Assembly (NCBI RefSeq): GCF_002127655.1
Contig: NZ_NEHB01000005.1
Span: forward strand, 54,639 to 118,638
DNA: 64,000 bases
Direction: 5' to 3'
Origin: Janthinobacterium sp. GW456P
Lineage (GTDB): Bacteria > Pseudomonadota > Gammaproteobacteria > Burkholderiales > Burkholderiaceae_D
Positions 1 to 9,759 of this stretch are shown piece after piece; positions within the stretch are counted from its first letter, which is position 1, and each line of letters begins with the position of its first letter. A program made the translations under genes and the position numbers. The notes beneath the pieces are model-generated. The model worked only from the letters and a program-made list of their open reading frames with translations, made no database searches and was not told the DNA's origin.

Positions 1-380
1 GCCGTCTTGAAGCGGCAGCGTACGCCACGCACCGGCGCTGTATCCATTTCACTGCCGGCAGACAGGTGCAATACGCCCGCTCCAGCCGCTGGGGCGCACT
101 GGCGCACGATGCTGCAGGATGGGAAGGGGCGCAGATAATGGGGGAACAGGGCTTCGAACAAGGCTTCGGTAAATTGCGGATAGTCGTCATCGAGCCGTTT
201 TGAGATGCGTGCCGCCAGCATGGCCACCGATTCGATCAAGTGTTCCACGTGCGGATCTTCGCAAGACTCGCCGGACATGTGCAATTTGCCGGCGATTCTC
301 GGATAGCGCTCGGAGAATTCACGGCAATGTCGCCGCAGCATCACCAGTTCCCGTTCGAAATACGGCAGCAAGTCTTCCAT
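1..380 (-). CDS. tssF: Type VI secretion baseplate protein TssF, N-terminal part (gene runs off the window)
   Basis: This is the first ~126 residues of a TssF (VasA/ImpG) homologue, a wedge component of the T6SS baseplate that works with TssE, TssG and TssK in the cytoplasm at the inner membrane. It begins MEDLLPYFERELVMLRRH and continues with the family-typical stretches EDPHVEHLIESVAMLAARIS and DDDYPQFTEALFEALFPHYL. The start is the ATG at 378-380. The 3' part lies beyond position 1, so completeness cannot be judged. It is divergent from tssK, with 175 bp between the two starts. Family recognition is from conserved sequence blocks remembered for TssF. Confidence 0.9.
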   Translation of the reverse strand, partial: MEDLLPYFERELVMLRRHCREFSERYPRIAGKLHMSGESCEDPHVEHLIESVAMLAARISKRLDDDYPQFTEALFEALFPHYLRPFPSCSIVRQCAPAAGAGVLHLSAGSEMDTAPVRGVRCRFKT

Positions 381-555
381 CTTTCTTTTCCTGTGGCCTT
401 GCGGTGGAATGGCCAGTATCCGAGCGTTTGTTCCAAGGAAAATTGCGTTTGCGCAAATAATTGAACAGGGTTACTGCGCAACATCAAGGACTTCCACGCT
501 GGCAACATCAGACTGGCAAAGCAGAAAGATTCCAACGGTCAACACGGAGAATGCA

Positions 556-1902
556 ATGACATTGCCATCCAAATTACTGTGGTCCGAAGGCCTGGCCATC
601 GGTCCCCAGCAATTCCAGCAGCTGGACCGCTACCATGAAGCGCGCCTGCAACGTCTGGCTTCATTAATCAATCCACATTTATGGGGCGTGCATGGCGTCA
701 GCTGGAATGCGGATGCACTGGCCAACCAGAGCCTGCGCGCGGATGCCATGTCGCTTGTCTTTCAGGACGGCGAACTGTTTGAAGCGCCGCTGGGCGATGT
801 GCTGCCCAATGCGGTTGACCTGTCCAAACTCCCTTCGAGCGAACACAGTTTTACCTTTTATGCCGCGCTGCCCGCGCTGCAGGCACATGGCGGCAATGTG
901 AGCTCTGCCGGTGCGCGTTATGTCCAGGCCGATATCGAAACCCCGGATCTGTACAGCGAGGCAGTCAGCATAGACGTGGCTTACCTGAAGAAACGCGTGT
1001 ATCTGCTGTCCCAACTGGACCCCCTGAATGATTACCTTGCCATCCCGCTGATCCGTTTGTACCGCACTGGCAACGGCGGCTTTGACATCGATGCCTCCTT
1101 CATTCCGCCTGGCCTGACCATCAGTGCAGAATCCTCGCTGCAGAAAATGCTCGATGCGCTGATCGACCGCATGGGCGCGAAAATTGAGGCGCTGTACAGC
1201 CGCCACCGTCAGCCTGGCAACAATACGGTGGAATTTCATGGCGGGGATGTTTCCTCGTTCTGGATGCTCCATACCTTGAGCATGGCCAGCGCCACGCTCA
1301 GTCATTGCGCCAGTTACCGGCGCCACCATCCCGTGTATTTGTTTGAAAAACTGATGGCATTGGCCGGTGGATTGATGACGTTCTCAAAAAAATATACATT
1401 GGGCGACTTGCCCGCTTATTGTCACGATGACGCGGCTGCCGGCTTCGGCAAGCTCGATGGCATCATTCGTGACCTGATCGATACCGTGCTCCTGTCGCGT
1501 TATTTCCCGATCGCGCTATCGAACGACGCGCAACAGAACACCCACTATTACGGCGTGCTTGATGCCAAGCGGATTGACCGTCAGACCGAACTGTGTCTTG
1601 CGGTAAACGCCGACATGCCGGCGCTGGAACTGGTCGCCACGGTGCCGTTGCAGTTCAAGATTTCATCTCCGGATAATATCGAACTGCTACTGGGCAGGGC
1701 GCTGCCCGGGGCCGAGTTGCGTCATATGGCCCAGGTTCCCGCCGAGGTGCCAGTACGGCCCAATACGTATTACTTTTCGATCGATAACAAGGGCAGTATC
1801 TATGACAGCATGATCAAGGCCCAGGCGATGGCGATTTATGTGCCCTCTGGCATAAAAGGGCTGAAGCTGGAATTGTTCGGCATCAGTAGCACCGCCGCGT
1901 AA
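556..1902 (+). CDS. tssK: Type VI secretion baseplate protein TssK
   Basis: The 448-residue product matches TssK (ImpJ/VasE), the trimeric adaptor that connects the T6SS baseplate to the membrane complex. The N-terminus (LLWSEGLAIGPQQFQQLDRY) and the length are typical of the family. An in-frame ATG further upstream (409) would add 49 residues with no family resemblance. The ATG at 556 is preceded by an ACGGAGA ribosome site and gives the expected start, so it is preferred. It is transcribed away from tssF. The next T6SS genes are not downstream, because a histidine kinase follows, so this is the edge of the cluster. Confidence 0.92.
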   Translation: MTLPSKLLWSEGLAIGPQQFQQLDRYHEARLQRLASLINPHLWGVHGVSWNADALANQSLRADAMSLVFQDGELFEAPLGDVLPNAVDLSKLPSSEHSFTFYAALPALQAHGGNVSSAGARYVQADIETPDLYSEAVSIDVAYLKKRVYLLSQLDPLNDYLAIPLIRLYRTGNGGFDIDASFIPPGLTISAESSLQKMLDALIDRMGAKIEALYSRHRQPGNNTVEFHGGDVSSFWMLHTLSMASATLSHCASYRRHHPVYLFEKLMALAGGLMTFSKKYTLGDLPAYCHDDAAAGFGKLDGIIRDLIDTVLLSRYFPIALSNDAQQNTHYYGVLDAKRIDRQTELCLAVNADMPALELVATVPLQFKISSPDNIELLLGRALPGAELRHMAQVPAEVPVRPNTYYFSIDNKGSIYDSMIKAQAMAIYVPSGIKGLKLELFGISSTAA

Positions 1903-2064
1903 CGATGCTTGGCCTGGCGCTCCGGTGTATTGTCAAAAGATTGCCCTAAGGAATAGACTTGCCCCTGCAGTTGACGTTATCATGTTTTTGTAAGTGTCGG
2001 TGGCTGAATAGTCGGCGCATGGTTGAAACATGGTGACAGGCGAGGGCGAGCATGGGCATGGCGA

Positions 2065-5000
2065 ATGATGCGTAAGGTGCCTGGCGGTGCGACGGGCAGG
2101 GCAGCGGTGCGCCGCTGCGGCCGCGCATTGCTGCTGGCATTCTGTGTCGCCGCGGCACCGGCCGCCGTGCCAGCCGCGGCGCCAGCCGCCGCGCCGCCGC
2201 ACCAGGGGCAGCGCGTGCTGTTCCTCAACGCCTACGATTACGGCCGCGCCGGCGTGGAATCGTACACGCGCACCTATGTGGCCGCCATGGCTGCGGCGGG
2301 CCTGGCCAGCGAAGACATCATGGTCGAGCACCTGAACCTCAATACCCAGGGCGACCCGGCGCTGCGCAACGAGATGCGTGATTTGTTGCTTTTAAGATAC
2401 ACACAGATGATGGGGCGCAAGGCCGACCTGATCATCGCCATGCAGCAGCCGGCGCTCGATTTTTTGTTGTCCGACCTGGTGCCGCTGGCGCGCGGCGTGC
2501 CCGTGCTGGCGATTAATACCTCGGGCAAGGCTTTGCCTGCCGGCAGTCCGCTCGCCATCTGGCAGCAAAAGGCGAACGTCGATTTTCCCGGCACCCTGGC
2601 GCAAGCGATGGCGCTGTTCCCGGAAACCAAAACCATCGTCATGGCCGTCGGCACTAGCGAGGCCGACCAGGCCTTGAAACGCAGCATGCAGCAGGCGGCG
2701 CAGGCGTGGCAGGGCAGGGTTTATATCGAGTATCTCGACGGCCTGACCTTGGCGCAGATGCGCGTGAAGGTGGCGCACCTGCCCGCCGATACGCTGCTGG
2801 TGGCCGGCAACGTCAACCGCGACGTGGCCGGCGCCATCGCCACGCCCGTGCAGTTTGCCGGTGAACTGGCGCGGCTGGCGAACGTGCCCGCCTTCGGCAT
2901 GTACAACACGAGCGCGGGCAAGGGCATCCTGGGCGGCTCCCTCCTGCACATCGAAGGGGCCGCGCAGCAGGTGGCGCAGCTGTCGCTGGCCGTCTTGGAC
3001 GGCAAGACGCCTGCCGCGCCGGGCGCCCTGCTGCCGCCGGTCCGCCCCGTGCCGATGTACGACTGGGAACAGCTGCAGCGTTGGGATGCCGACATCAGCC
3101 AGTTGCCGCCGGACACGCTGTTCTTCAACCGCCCGCCGCAGTTGTGGCACGAACACCGCGCCGCCGTGCTGCTGGCGGCCGGCGTCTTCATCGTGATGGC
3201 GGCCTTGCTGAGCGCCTTGCTGCTGCAGCGGCGGCGTCTGCGCCGCGCAGAGAGCGAGGCGCGCGAAAGCGAACAGCGCTTCCGCATCCTCGTCGAGCAT
3301 GCGCCTGAAGCGATCGTCGTGTATGACCTGGATCAGGACCGCTTCATCGATGCCAACAGCAGTGCGCAGCGCATGCTGGGCATGTCGCGCGAAGCGCTGC
3401 TGGCGCGCGGGCCGTTCGACCTGTATAGCACGGAGCAGCCCGACGGCATGCCTTTGGGTCTGATGATGGAAGAGCATCTGCGCCGTGCCATGCTGGGTGA
3501 ACCTATCCTGGTCGAGCGCCATGTGCGGCGCGCCGACGGCAGCGTCTTTCCCTGCGAAGTGCGGCTGGTGCGCTTGCCGATGGACGGGCGGCGCCTGGTG
3601 CGCAGCGGCATCGTCGACATTTCCGAGCGCAAGCAAAGCGAGCAGGAGCTGCTTGGCTACCGCGACCACCTGGAAGAACTGGTGCAGCAGCGCACGGCCG
3701 CCCTGTCGGTGGCCGTCACCGAGGCCGAATCGGCGAACCGCGCGAAAAGCGTTTTTCTCGCCAACATGAGCCACGAATTGCGCACACCGCTCAATTCCGT
3801 GATCGGCTTTTCGCAGATGATGGCCGATTCGAGCAGCATGTTCGAGGAAGAAAAACACAACCTGGCCATCATCAACCGCGCCGGCCACCATTTGCTGACC
3901 TTGATCAACGATATCCTGGAATTGTCGAAAATCGAGGCGGGCCGCATGCAGCTGCAAACGGGACCCGTGGACTTGAATGGCTTGCTCGACGAGGTGCTCG
4001 AGATGGTGCGCATGCGTTCGAGCGACCAGGGCATCGCGCTGCGGCTCGAGCGCGACGGCGTGCCCCCGCTGGTGCGCCTCGACGGCGCCAAGCTGCGCCA
4101 GGTGCTGCTCAATTTGCTGTCGAACGCGCTCAAGTTCATCGAGCAGGGCAGCGTGACCCTGTCGCTGACCTGCCAGGCGGACGACGATGGGCAAATGGCG
4201 CTGGCGTTTGCCGTGCGCGATACGGGCAGCGGCATCGCGGACGCGGACCTGGAACGCATCTTTGAACCGTTCGTGCAGGCCGACAGCGCCGTGGCGCAGG
4301 CGGGCACGGGACTGGGGCTGACCATTTCGCGCGAATTCGTGCGCCTGATGGGCGGCGAGCTGCGCGTCGAATCGACCTTGGGCGCCGGTTCCCGCTTCAG
4401 TTTTGAGCTGCACGCGCCCGCGCTGCGGCAGCCGGCCCTCGCGGCGCAGGCGCCTGGCCGCGTGGCGCGCCTGCCGCCATCCCAGCGCGGGCGCATGGTG
4501 CTGCTGGTCGACGATGACGACAACTGCCGCAAGCTGCTGGCCGGCTTGCTGGCGCCGCTGGGCTTCCAGTTGCAGGAAGCGGCGGGCGGCGTGCAGGCGC
4601 AAGCGATGCTGGCGGCGCAACGCTACGACATCGTGCTCAGCGACTGGCGCATGCCGGACATGGACGGTTTGGCGCTGACGCGCTGGCTGCGCGCGCAGCC
4701 GGCGCTGGTGCAGCCGCGCCTGGTGATCATGACCGCCTCCGCCTTCGAGGAAGAAAAGCAGGAGGCGCTGGCGGCCGGCGCCGACGGCTTCCTGCGCAAA
4801 CCGATCGAGCAGGAACACTTGTTCGCCATGCTGGAGCAGCAACTGGGCCTGCGCTTCCAGCGCACTGCCGCCCAAGCGCCGCGCGTGCCGGCCGCCGCCT
4901 TCGACCTGCAACAGGCGCTGGGCCAGCTGAGCGCCGCCCAGCGGCAGGCGCTGCTCGAATCCGTGCAAGCCCTCGATTTGCGGCGCAGCGCCATCGTGCT

Positions 5001-5130
5001 GGCCGGCGTGGCGACCAGCCTGCCGCAGCTGACCGCGCACATCGCCGCCATGCTGGAGCAGCACCAGTACCAGCCGCTGTGCGCCCTGCTGGCGCAGCCA
5101 ACCAGCGAGCCGCAGGGCGAAGGCGCATGA
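2065..5130 (+). CDS. Hybrid sensor histidine kinase with periplasmic substrate-binding-like sensor domain
   Basis: The ~1021-residue membrane kinase has, in order, an N-terminal signal/anchor (about 10-40), a periplasmic domain resembling ABC_sub_bind proteins (about 45-330), a membrane helix (about 366-388), a PAS domain (about 400-525), a HisKA domain with MSHELRTPLNS (phospho-acceptor His570), a HATPase domain with GTGLGLTISREF, and a receiver with acceptor Asp860 in SDWRMPD. A C-terminal helical tail (about 945-1012) is also found on the next kinase. The ligand is unknown; the fold suggests a small-molecule sensor. The start is one of two adjacent ATGs at 2065/2068. A TTG at 2023 is possible, and no strong ribosome site decides between them. 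The stop overlaps the next start in ATGA. Confidence 0.88.
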   Translation: MMRKVPGGATGRAAVRRCGRALLLAFCVAAAPAAVPAAAPAAAPPHQGQRVLFLNAYDYGRAGVESYTRTYVAAMAAAGLASEDIMVEHLNLNTQGDPALRNEMRDLLLLRYTQMMGRKADLIIAMQQPALDFLLSDLVPLARGVPVLAINTSGKALPAGSPLAIWQQKANVDFPGTLAQAMALFPETKTIVMAVGTSEADQALKRSMQQAAQAWQGRVYIEYLDGLTLAQMRVKVAHLPADTLLVAGNVNRDVAGAIATPVQFAGELARLANVPAFGMYNTSAGKGILGGSLLHIEGAAQQVAQLSLAVLDGKTPAAPGALLPPVRPVPMYDWEQLQRWDADISQLPPDTLFFNRPPQLWHEHRAAVLLAAGVFIVMAALLSALLLQRRRLRRAESEARESEQRFRILVEHAPEAIVVYDLDQDRFIDANSSAQRMLGMSREALLARGPFDLYSTEQPDGMPLGLMMEEHLRRAMLGEPILVERHVRRADGSVFPCEVRLVRLPMDGRRLVRSGIVDISERKQSEQELLGYRDHLEELVQQRTAALSVAVTEAESANRAKSVFLANMSHELRTPLNSVIGFSQMMADSSSMFEEEKHNLAIINRAGHHLLTLINDILELSKIEAGRMQLQTGPVDLNGLLDEVLEMVRMRSSDQGIALRLERDGVPPLVRLDGAKLRQVLLNLLSNALKFIEQGSVTLSLTCQADDDGQMALAFAVRDTGSGIADADLERIFEPFVQADSAVAQAGTGLGLTISREFVRLMGGELRVESTLGAGSRFSFELHAPALRQPALAAQAPGRVARLPPSQRGRMVLLVDDDDNCRKLLAGLLAPLGFQLQEAAGGVQAQAMLAAQRYDIVLSDWRMPDMDGLALTRWLRAQPALVQPRLVIMTASAFEEEKQEALAAGADGFLRKPIEQEHLFAMLEQQLGLRFQRTAAQAPRVPAAAFDLQQALGQLSAAQRQALLESVQALDLRRSAIVLAGVATSLPQLTAHIAAMLEQHQYQPLCALLAQPTSEPQGEGA

Positions 5131-7292
5131 CGGCATACGCACCCAAAGATGCGCGCCTGGGCGGCGTCTCCATCGTGCTGGCCGTCAGCGTGGCGCTGAC
5201 CTTTGTCGTCACCGCGCTGCTGCTGGTGTTTGCCGTGCTGTTTTACCAGTCCGAACGCGAGCAGCGCTGGCAGCAGCTGCACCGCAGCCTGTCCGTGAGC
5301 GCGGACCAGCTGGCCGTGGCCATCGAACTGCCATTGTGGAATCTCGATGAGAAGCAGATGCAGGCCATCATGCGCAGCATGCTGGGCAAGCGCGAACTGG
5401 TGGCCAGTTCCCTCACGCCGGGCATCGGCAAGGAAGCGCTGGTCCTGCGCCGCACCGCGTCCGGCGCCATCGGCAGCTTTTCCTCGCTGTCCGCGGAGCC
5501 GGACTGGCTGGTGCAGCGGCGCCCCGTGACGATGGGAGGACAGGTCATCGGCAGCGTGGCCGTGTATGCGACGCCGGCCCTGCTGCACGCGCAGCTGCGC
5601 CAGCGCGCGCTGGGCATCGGCGCCATGATCGTGGCGCTCGACGTGATCCTCGTGGCCAGCATCTGGCTGCTGATGTGGTGCCTGATGCTCAAGCCCCTGA
5701 AGGCGATCGGCCAGTATGCGGCTGGCATCCAGGCGGGGCAGGGCGAAGCGTCCGGCACGCCGCCGAAAGCGTGGTTCCTGGGCGAGCTGCGCACCTTGTA
5801 CCGTTCCATCCGCGACATGGTGGCGCTGCTCGACAGCCGCTACCGCGCCCTGCAGCGCAGCGAGGAGCGCGTGCAGATGGCCACCGGCGCGGCCAGCATC
5901 GGCATCTGGGACTGGAGTGTGGCGAGCGGCGAGCTGCAATGGGACGAGCAGCTGTACGCGCAGTTCAAGGCCGAGGCGGACAGCGGCGTGCCGCCCGCGG
6001 CGATCTGGCGCGCGGCGCTGCTGCCCGAGGACCTGCCGGCCACCAAAGAGGCCCTGCGCGCGGCGCTGGGCGCCGGCCAGGCGTTCACGCACGAATACCG
6101 CATCCTGTGGCCCGACGGCAGCATCCGCTACATCAAGGCCGACGCCGTGATCTTCCGCGACGGCCAGGGCCGGCCCGTGCGCCTGGTGGGCTCGAACTAC
6201 GACATCACGGCGCACCGCGAGGCCGAACTGGAACTGCTGCGCCACCGCCATCACCTGGAAGAACTGGTGGCCGAGCGCACGAGCGCCCTGTCGGTCGCCG
6301 TCAGCCAGGCGCAGGCGGCCAACCGCGCCAAGAGCACCTTCCTGGCGAACATGAGCCATGAGCTGCGCACGCCCCTCAATTCCGTGATCGGCTTTTCGCG
6401 CCTGATGGCCGCCTCGCCGAACATGCAGGACGAGGAGAAGCGCAACCTGGCCATCATTCACCGCTCGGGCAACCATTTGCTCACCCTGATCAATGAAATT
6501 CTCGAACTGTCGAAGGGCGAGGCGGGGCGCCTGCAGGCGCAGACGGCCGTGGTGGCGCTGGCGCCGCTGCTGCAGGAAGTGATGGACATGCTGGGCATGC
6601 GCGCCGAGCAGCAGGGGCTGTCCCTGCGCCTCGATTGCGCGGACCTGCCGGCGGCCGTGCTGCTCGACGCGACACGCTTGCGCCAGGTGCTGCTGAACCT
6701 GATGTCGAACGCCGTCAAGTTCGCCGGCGGCGGCGAAATCACCCTGCGCGTGCGCGGCGAGCGGCGCGATGGCGACCAATGGGCGCTGTCGTTCGCCGTC
6801 AGCGACACGGGCATCGGTATCGCCCCGGAGGACCAGCAGCGCATTTTCCAGCCCTTCGTGCAGGCCGACAGCGCGGGACCGAAGGATGGCACGGGGCTGG
6901 GCCTGGCCATCTCGCGCGAATTCGTGCAGCTGATGAACGGCGAACTGACGCTGGAGTCAACGCCGGGGCAGGGCGCCACCTTCCGCTTCAGCATCCCCGC
7001 GCAGGCGGCCGAAGCGCCCGTGCCTGCGCCTGTGCCGCTGCCCGTGGCGCCGGCGCCCGAGGCGTTGCCGGCACTGCGGGCACAAGACTTGCTGCTGCTG
7101 ACAGGGGAAGAACGCGCCGCCTTGCTGGTGGCGCTGCGCGAACTGAACCTGGCCAGGGTGGCCCTGCTGCTGGCAGCCTTGCCGGCGGCGGCGGCGCCGT
7201 TGCTGGCGCCGCTGCAGGCCATGCTCGACCAGCATCAGTACCGCCAGCTGTGCGGCTTGCTGGAAAATGAGGGTGCGCTGGCGCAGGCGTGA
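5127..7292 (+). CDS. Membrane PAS histidine kinase
   Basis: The 721-residue sensor kinase has a first membrane helix (about 13-38), an extracytoplasmic segment (about 40-165), a second helix (about 167-190), a PAS domain (about 240-370), a HisKA domain with MSHELRTPLNS (His411) and a HATPase domain with the G box GTGLGLAISREF. It has no receiver domain. The start ATG overlaps the previous stop by four bases, so the two kinases are translationally coupled. The kinase cores are very similar to each other, which suggests duplication followed by divergence of the sensors. The last ~65 residues, ending in DQHQYRQLCGLL, match the tail of the upstream kinase. A likely partner is the receiver of the upstream kinase or the REC-GGDEF-EAL protein downstream. 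Confidence 0.88.
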   Translation: MTAYAPKDARLGGVSIVLAVSVALTFVVTALLLVFAVLFYQSEREQRWQQLHRSLSVSADQLAVAIELPLWNLDEKQMQAIMRSMLGKRELVASSLTPGIGKEALVLRRTASGAIGSFSSLSAEPDWLVQRRPVTMGGQVIGSVAVYATPALLHAQLRQRALGIGAMIVALDVILVASIWLLMWCLMLKPLKAIGQYAAGIQAGQGEASGTPPKAWFLGELRTLYRSIRDMVALLDSRYRALQRSEERVQMATGAASIGIWDWSVASGELQWDEQLYAQFKAEADSGVPPAAIWRAALLPEDLPATKEALRAALGAGQAFTHEYRILWPDGSIRYIKADAVIFRDGQGRPVRLVGSNYDITAHREAELELLRHRHHLEELVAERTSALSVAVSQAQAANRAKSTFLANMSHELRTPLNSVIGFSRLMAASPNMQDEEKRNLAIIHRSGNHLLTLINEILELSKGEAGRLQAQTAVVALAPLLQEVMDMLGMRAEQQGLSLRLDCADLPAAVLLDATRLRQVLLNLMSNAVKFAGGGEITLRVRGERRDGDQWALSFAVSDTGIGIAPEDQQRIFQPFVQADSAGPKDGTGLGLAISREFVQLMNGELTLESTPGQGATFRFSIPAQAAEAPVPAPVPLPVAPAPEALPALRAQDLLLLTGEERAALLVALRELNLARVALLLAALPAAAAPLLAPLQAMLDQHQYRQLCGLLENEGALAQA

Positions 7293-7466
7293 AAGTGTGG
7301 GCTGACAACATCGGATTCGCAGAAAAGACGCACGGAGTGGCGCCAATGGATGGTGCTAAATTGCAATAAAGATTATGATGATAGTACGTAGTTCATCGCA
7401 AAGAAATGTCTTGTCCAGCGCGGCAACCGACCGCCGCGCCTCATCCAAAGCTGAGAGAACTGCTAC

Positions 7467-9677
7467 ATGCACCGCGATTTTTCGGAAGTGAACTCGAAGG
7501 GCGAAGTACTGATCGTTGAAGATACGCCGGCTTCGCTGAAGCTGTTGAGCGATTTGCTGGGCGGCGCCGGCTACGCGGTGCGCCAGGCGCCGAACGGCGA
7601 ACTGGCCCTGTGGACGGCCCAGGCGCGCCCGCCGGAGCTGATTCTGCTCGACGTGCGCATGCCCGGCCTCGACGGCTTTGAAGTGTGCCGCCGCCTGAAG
7701 GAGATACCTTCCCTGCAGCAGGTGCCGGTGATCTTCCTGTCGGCTCAGTACGATACGGACGACAAGGTGCGCGGCTTTGCGCTGGGCGCCGTCGACTTTA
7801 TCGCCAAGCCCTTCCAGGCCGAGGAAATCCTGGCCCGCACCGATGCCCATGTGCGCCTGGCGCGGGCGCAGCTGCAACTGGCGCAGGAGCGCGCCAACCT
7901 GGAACGGCGCGTGGCCGAACGCACGGCCGAACTGGAGCAGGTAGCCAGCACCCTGGCGCGCGAAGTGCAGATCCGCCGCGCGAATGAAGAATTGCTGCGC
8001 CTGTCGGGCCAGGTCTTCGAAGCGACCCAGGACGCCATCCTGATCACCGATCCGGCCGGCATCATCGTCACGGCCAATCCCGCCTTTACCCGCATCACCG
8101 GCTATGCGGCACAGGAAGTGGTGGGCACGGACATCATGCGCCTGCATGCCGAATACACGGGCGAAGCGGTGCTGCTGGCCCTGCGCCAGGGCTTGCGCAG
8201 CAGCGGCTGCTGGTCGGGCGAGGTGCAGACGCGGCGCAAGAGCGGCGACACCTATCCCTGCCTGCTTAGCGTCTCCACCGTGCATGGGCCCGATGGCGCC
8301 GTCGTCAACTATGTGGGCGTCTTCCTCGACATCAGCGAGCGCAAGGCCGAGCAGCATCTGATCGATTTCCTCTCCTACCACGATGCGCTGACGGGTTTGC
8401 CGAACCGCGTGCTGCTGCGCGAGCGCTTCGAACAGGCGCGCGCGAACGCCGTGCGCGACAGCCAGCAGGTGGTGCTGATGTGCCTGGACCTGGACCGCTT
8501 CAAGAACATCAACGATTCGCACGGCCAGGCCGTCGGCGACAAGGCGCTGCAAGTGGTGGCGCGCTTCCTGTCCGGCTGCGTGCGCGAGGGCGACACCGTG
8601 GTGCGCCAAGGCGGCGACGAATTCCAGATCCTGCTGCAGGACGACGCGCTGCTGGGGCGTACCCTGGGGCTGGCGCAAACCATCTTGGCCGGCTTGCGCG
8701 AAGAATTGAGTGTTGACGGCGAGCGCCTGGCGCTGACCACCAGCATCGGCATCGCCATGTGCCCGGCCGACGGCGACAGCCTCGACGACGTGCTGCGCCA
8801 CGCCGACACGGCCCTCGTGCGCGCCAAGGAAATGGGGCGCGACCATTACGCCTTCTTCACCGAGCGCATGGGCAGCGATATCCGCGCCCGCCTGGCCATG
8901 CAGCAGCAGCTGCGCGGCGCCATCGGCCGCGACGAATTCGAAGTGCACTACCAGCCGCAGATGTGCTTGCGCACGGGCGCCATGCTGGGTGCGGAAGCGT
9001 TATTGCGCTGGAATAACCCTGTGCTGGGCAAGGTGCCGCCCGGCCTGTTCATCGCGCTGGCCGAGGAATATGGATTGATCACGGCCATCGGCGAGTGGGT
9101 GCTTGAAAGCGTGTGCGCGCAAATTCGCGTGTGGCACGATGCGGGCCTGGGCAGCATCAAGGTGGCCGTCAACCTGTCCGGCAAGCAGTTCGCGCAGGAC
9201 CGCACGGTGCCGTTCGTCGAGGCGGCCCTGCGCAAGTACGGAATCGCGCCCGCCTGCCTGGGCATCGAGATCACGGAAAGCACGGTGATGGGCGACCCGG
9301 ACAAGGCCGTGGCGGCCCTCACGCGCCTGAAGGACATCGGCGTGGGCATTTCGCTCGACGACTTCGGCACCGGCTATTCCAGCCTCGGTTACCTGAAGCG
9401 CTTTCCCATCGACGTGCTGAAGATCGACAAATCCTTCGTCGACGACGTCACCACCAGCAGCAGCGACGCGGCCATCGCCCGCTCCGTCATCTCGCTGGCG
9501 CACAACCTCGACATGCGCGTCATCGCCGAAGGCGTGGAAACGCGCGAGCAGGTCGACTTCCTGACGGAACACGGCTGCGATGAAATGCAAGGCTATTATT
9601 TCAGCCGCCCCCTGGGCGCCGCACTGTTTACGGCCTTGCTGCGCGAACGGCGCACCCTGGCCATGGCCCAGGCATAA
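7467..9677 (+). CDS. Response regulator with PAS, GGDEF and EAL domains (c-di-GMP turnover)
   Basis: The 736-residue cytoplasmic protein has a receiver (about 10-125; Asp62 in LLDVRMPG), a short coiled coil, a PAS domain (about 180-290), a GGDEF domain (about 300-460) with intact GGDEF, and an EAL domain (about 475-730) with EALLRW and DDFGTGYSS. All signature residues for both diguanylate cyclase and phosphodiesterase activity are present. Which activity dominates cannot be told from sequence. It follows the two histidine kinases by 174 bp, so it is a plausible output of that pathway. The start ATG follows a GAGAG element. Confidence 0.92.
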   Translation: MHRDFSEVNSKGEVLIVEDTPASLKLLSDLLGGAGYAVRQAPNGELALWTAQARPPELILLDVRMPGLDGFEVCRRLKEIPSLQQVPVIFLSAQYDTDDKVRGFALGAVDFIAKPFQAEEILARTDAHVRLARAQLQLAQERANLERRVAERTAELEQVASTLAREVQIRRANEELLRLSGQVFEATQDAILITDPAGIIVTANPAFTRITGYAAQEVVGTDIMRLHAEYTGEAVLLALRQGLRSSGCWSGEVQTRRKSGDTYPCLLSVSTVHGPDGAVVNYVGVFLDISERKAEQHLIDFLSYHDALTGLPNRVLLRERFEQARANAVRDSQQVVLMCLDLDRFKNINDSHGQAVGDKALQVVARFLSGCVREGDTVVRQGGDEFQILLQDDALLGRTLGLAQTILAGLREELSVDGERLALTTSIGIAMCPADGDSLDDVLRHADTALVRAKEMGRDHYAFFTERMGSDIRARLAMQQQLRGAIGRDEFEVHYQPQMCLRTGAMLGAEALLRWNNPVLGKVPPGLFIALAEEYGLITAIGEWVLESVCAQIRVWHDAGLGSIKVAVNLSGKQFAQDRTVPFVEAALRKYGIAPACLGIEITESTVMGDPDKAVAALTRLKDIGVGISLDDFGTGYSSLGYLKRFPIDVLKIDKSFVDDVTTSSSDAAIARSVISLAHNLDMRVIAEGVETREQVDFLTEHGCDEMQGYYFSRPLGAALFTALLRERRTLAMAQA

Positions 9678-9695
9678 GCGCCGCGGTGCGGCCGA

Positions 9696-9712
9696 TGCAC
9701 CATGGCAGTGCA
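9696..9712. promoter_or_regulatory. Probable NtrC binding site upstream of urease operon
   Basis: TGCACC-N5-AGTGCA matches the NtrC enhancer consensus TGCACC-N5-GGTGCA at 11 of 12 positions. It is centred about 82 bp upstream of the start site predicted from the sigma-54 element that follows, a usual distance for an enhancer. The match was read from sequence; binding is inferred. Confidence 0.65.
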
Positions 9713-9759
9713 TCCGCTGCAACGCGGTGCGCAATGTTCACTTTTTCTTCCCCTGACGC

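Noticed and set aside
2392-5142. Long minus-strand frame opposite the hybrid kinase
   Set aside because: It is His/Arg/Gln-rich low-complexity translation antisense to a gene with clear domains; a shadow of GC bias. Similar shadows lie opposite the 43.8- and 46.2-kb genes.
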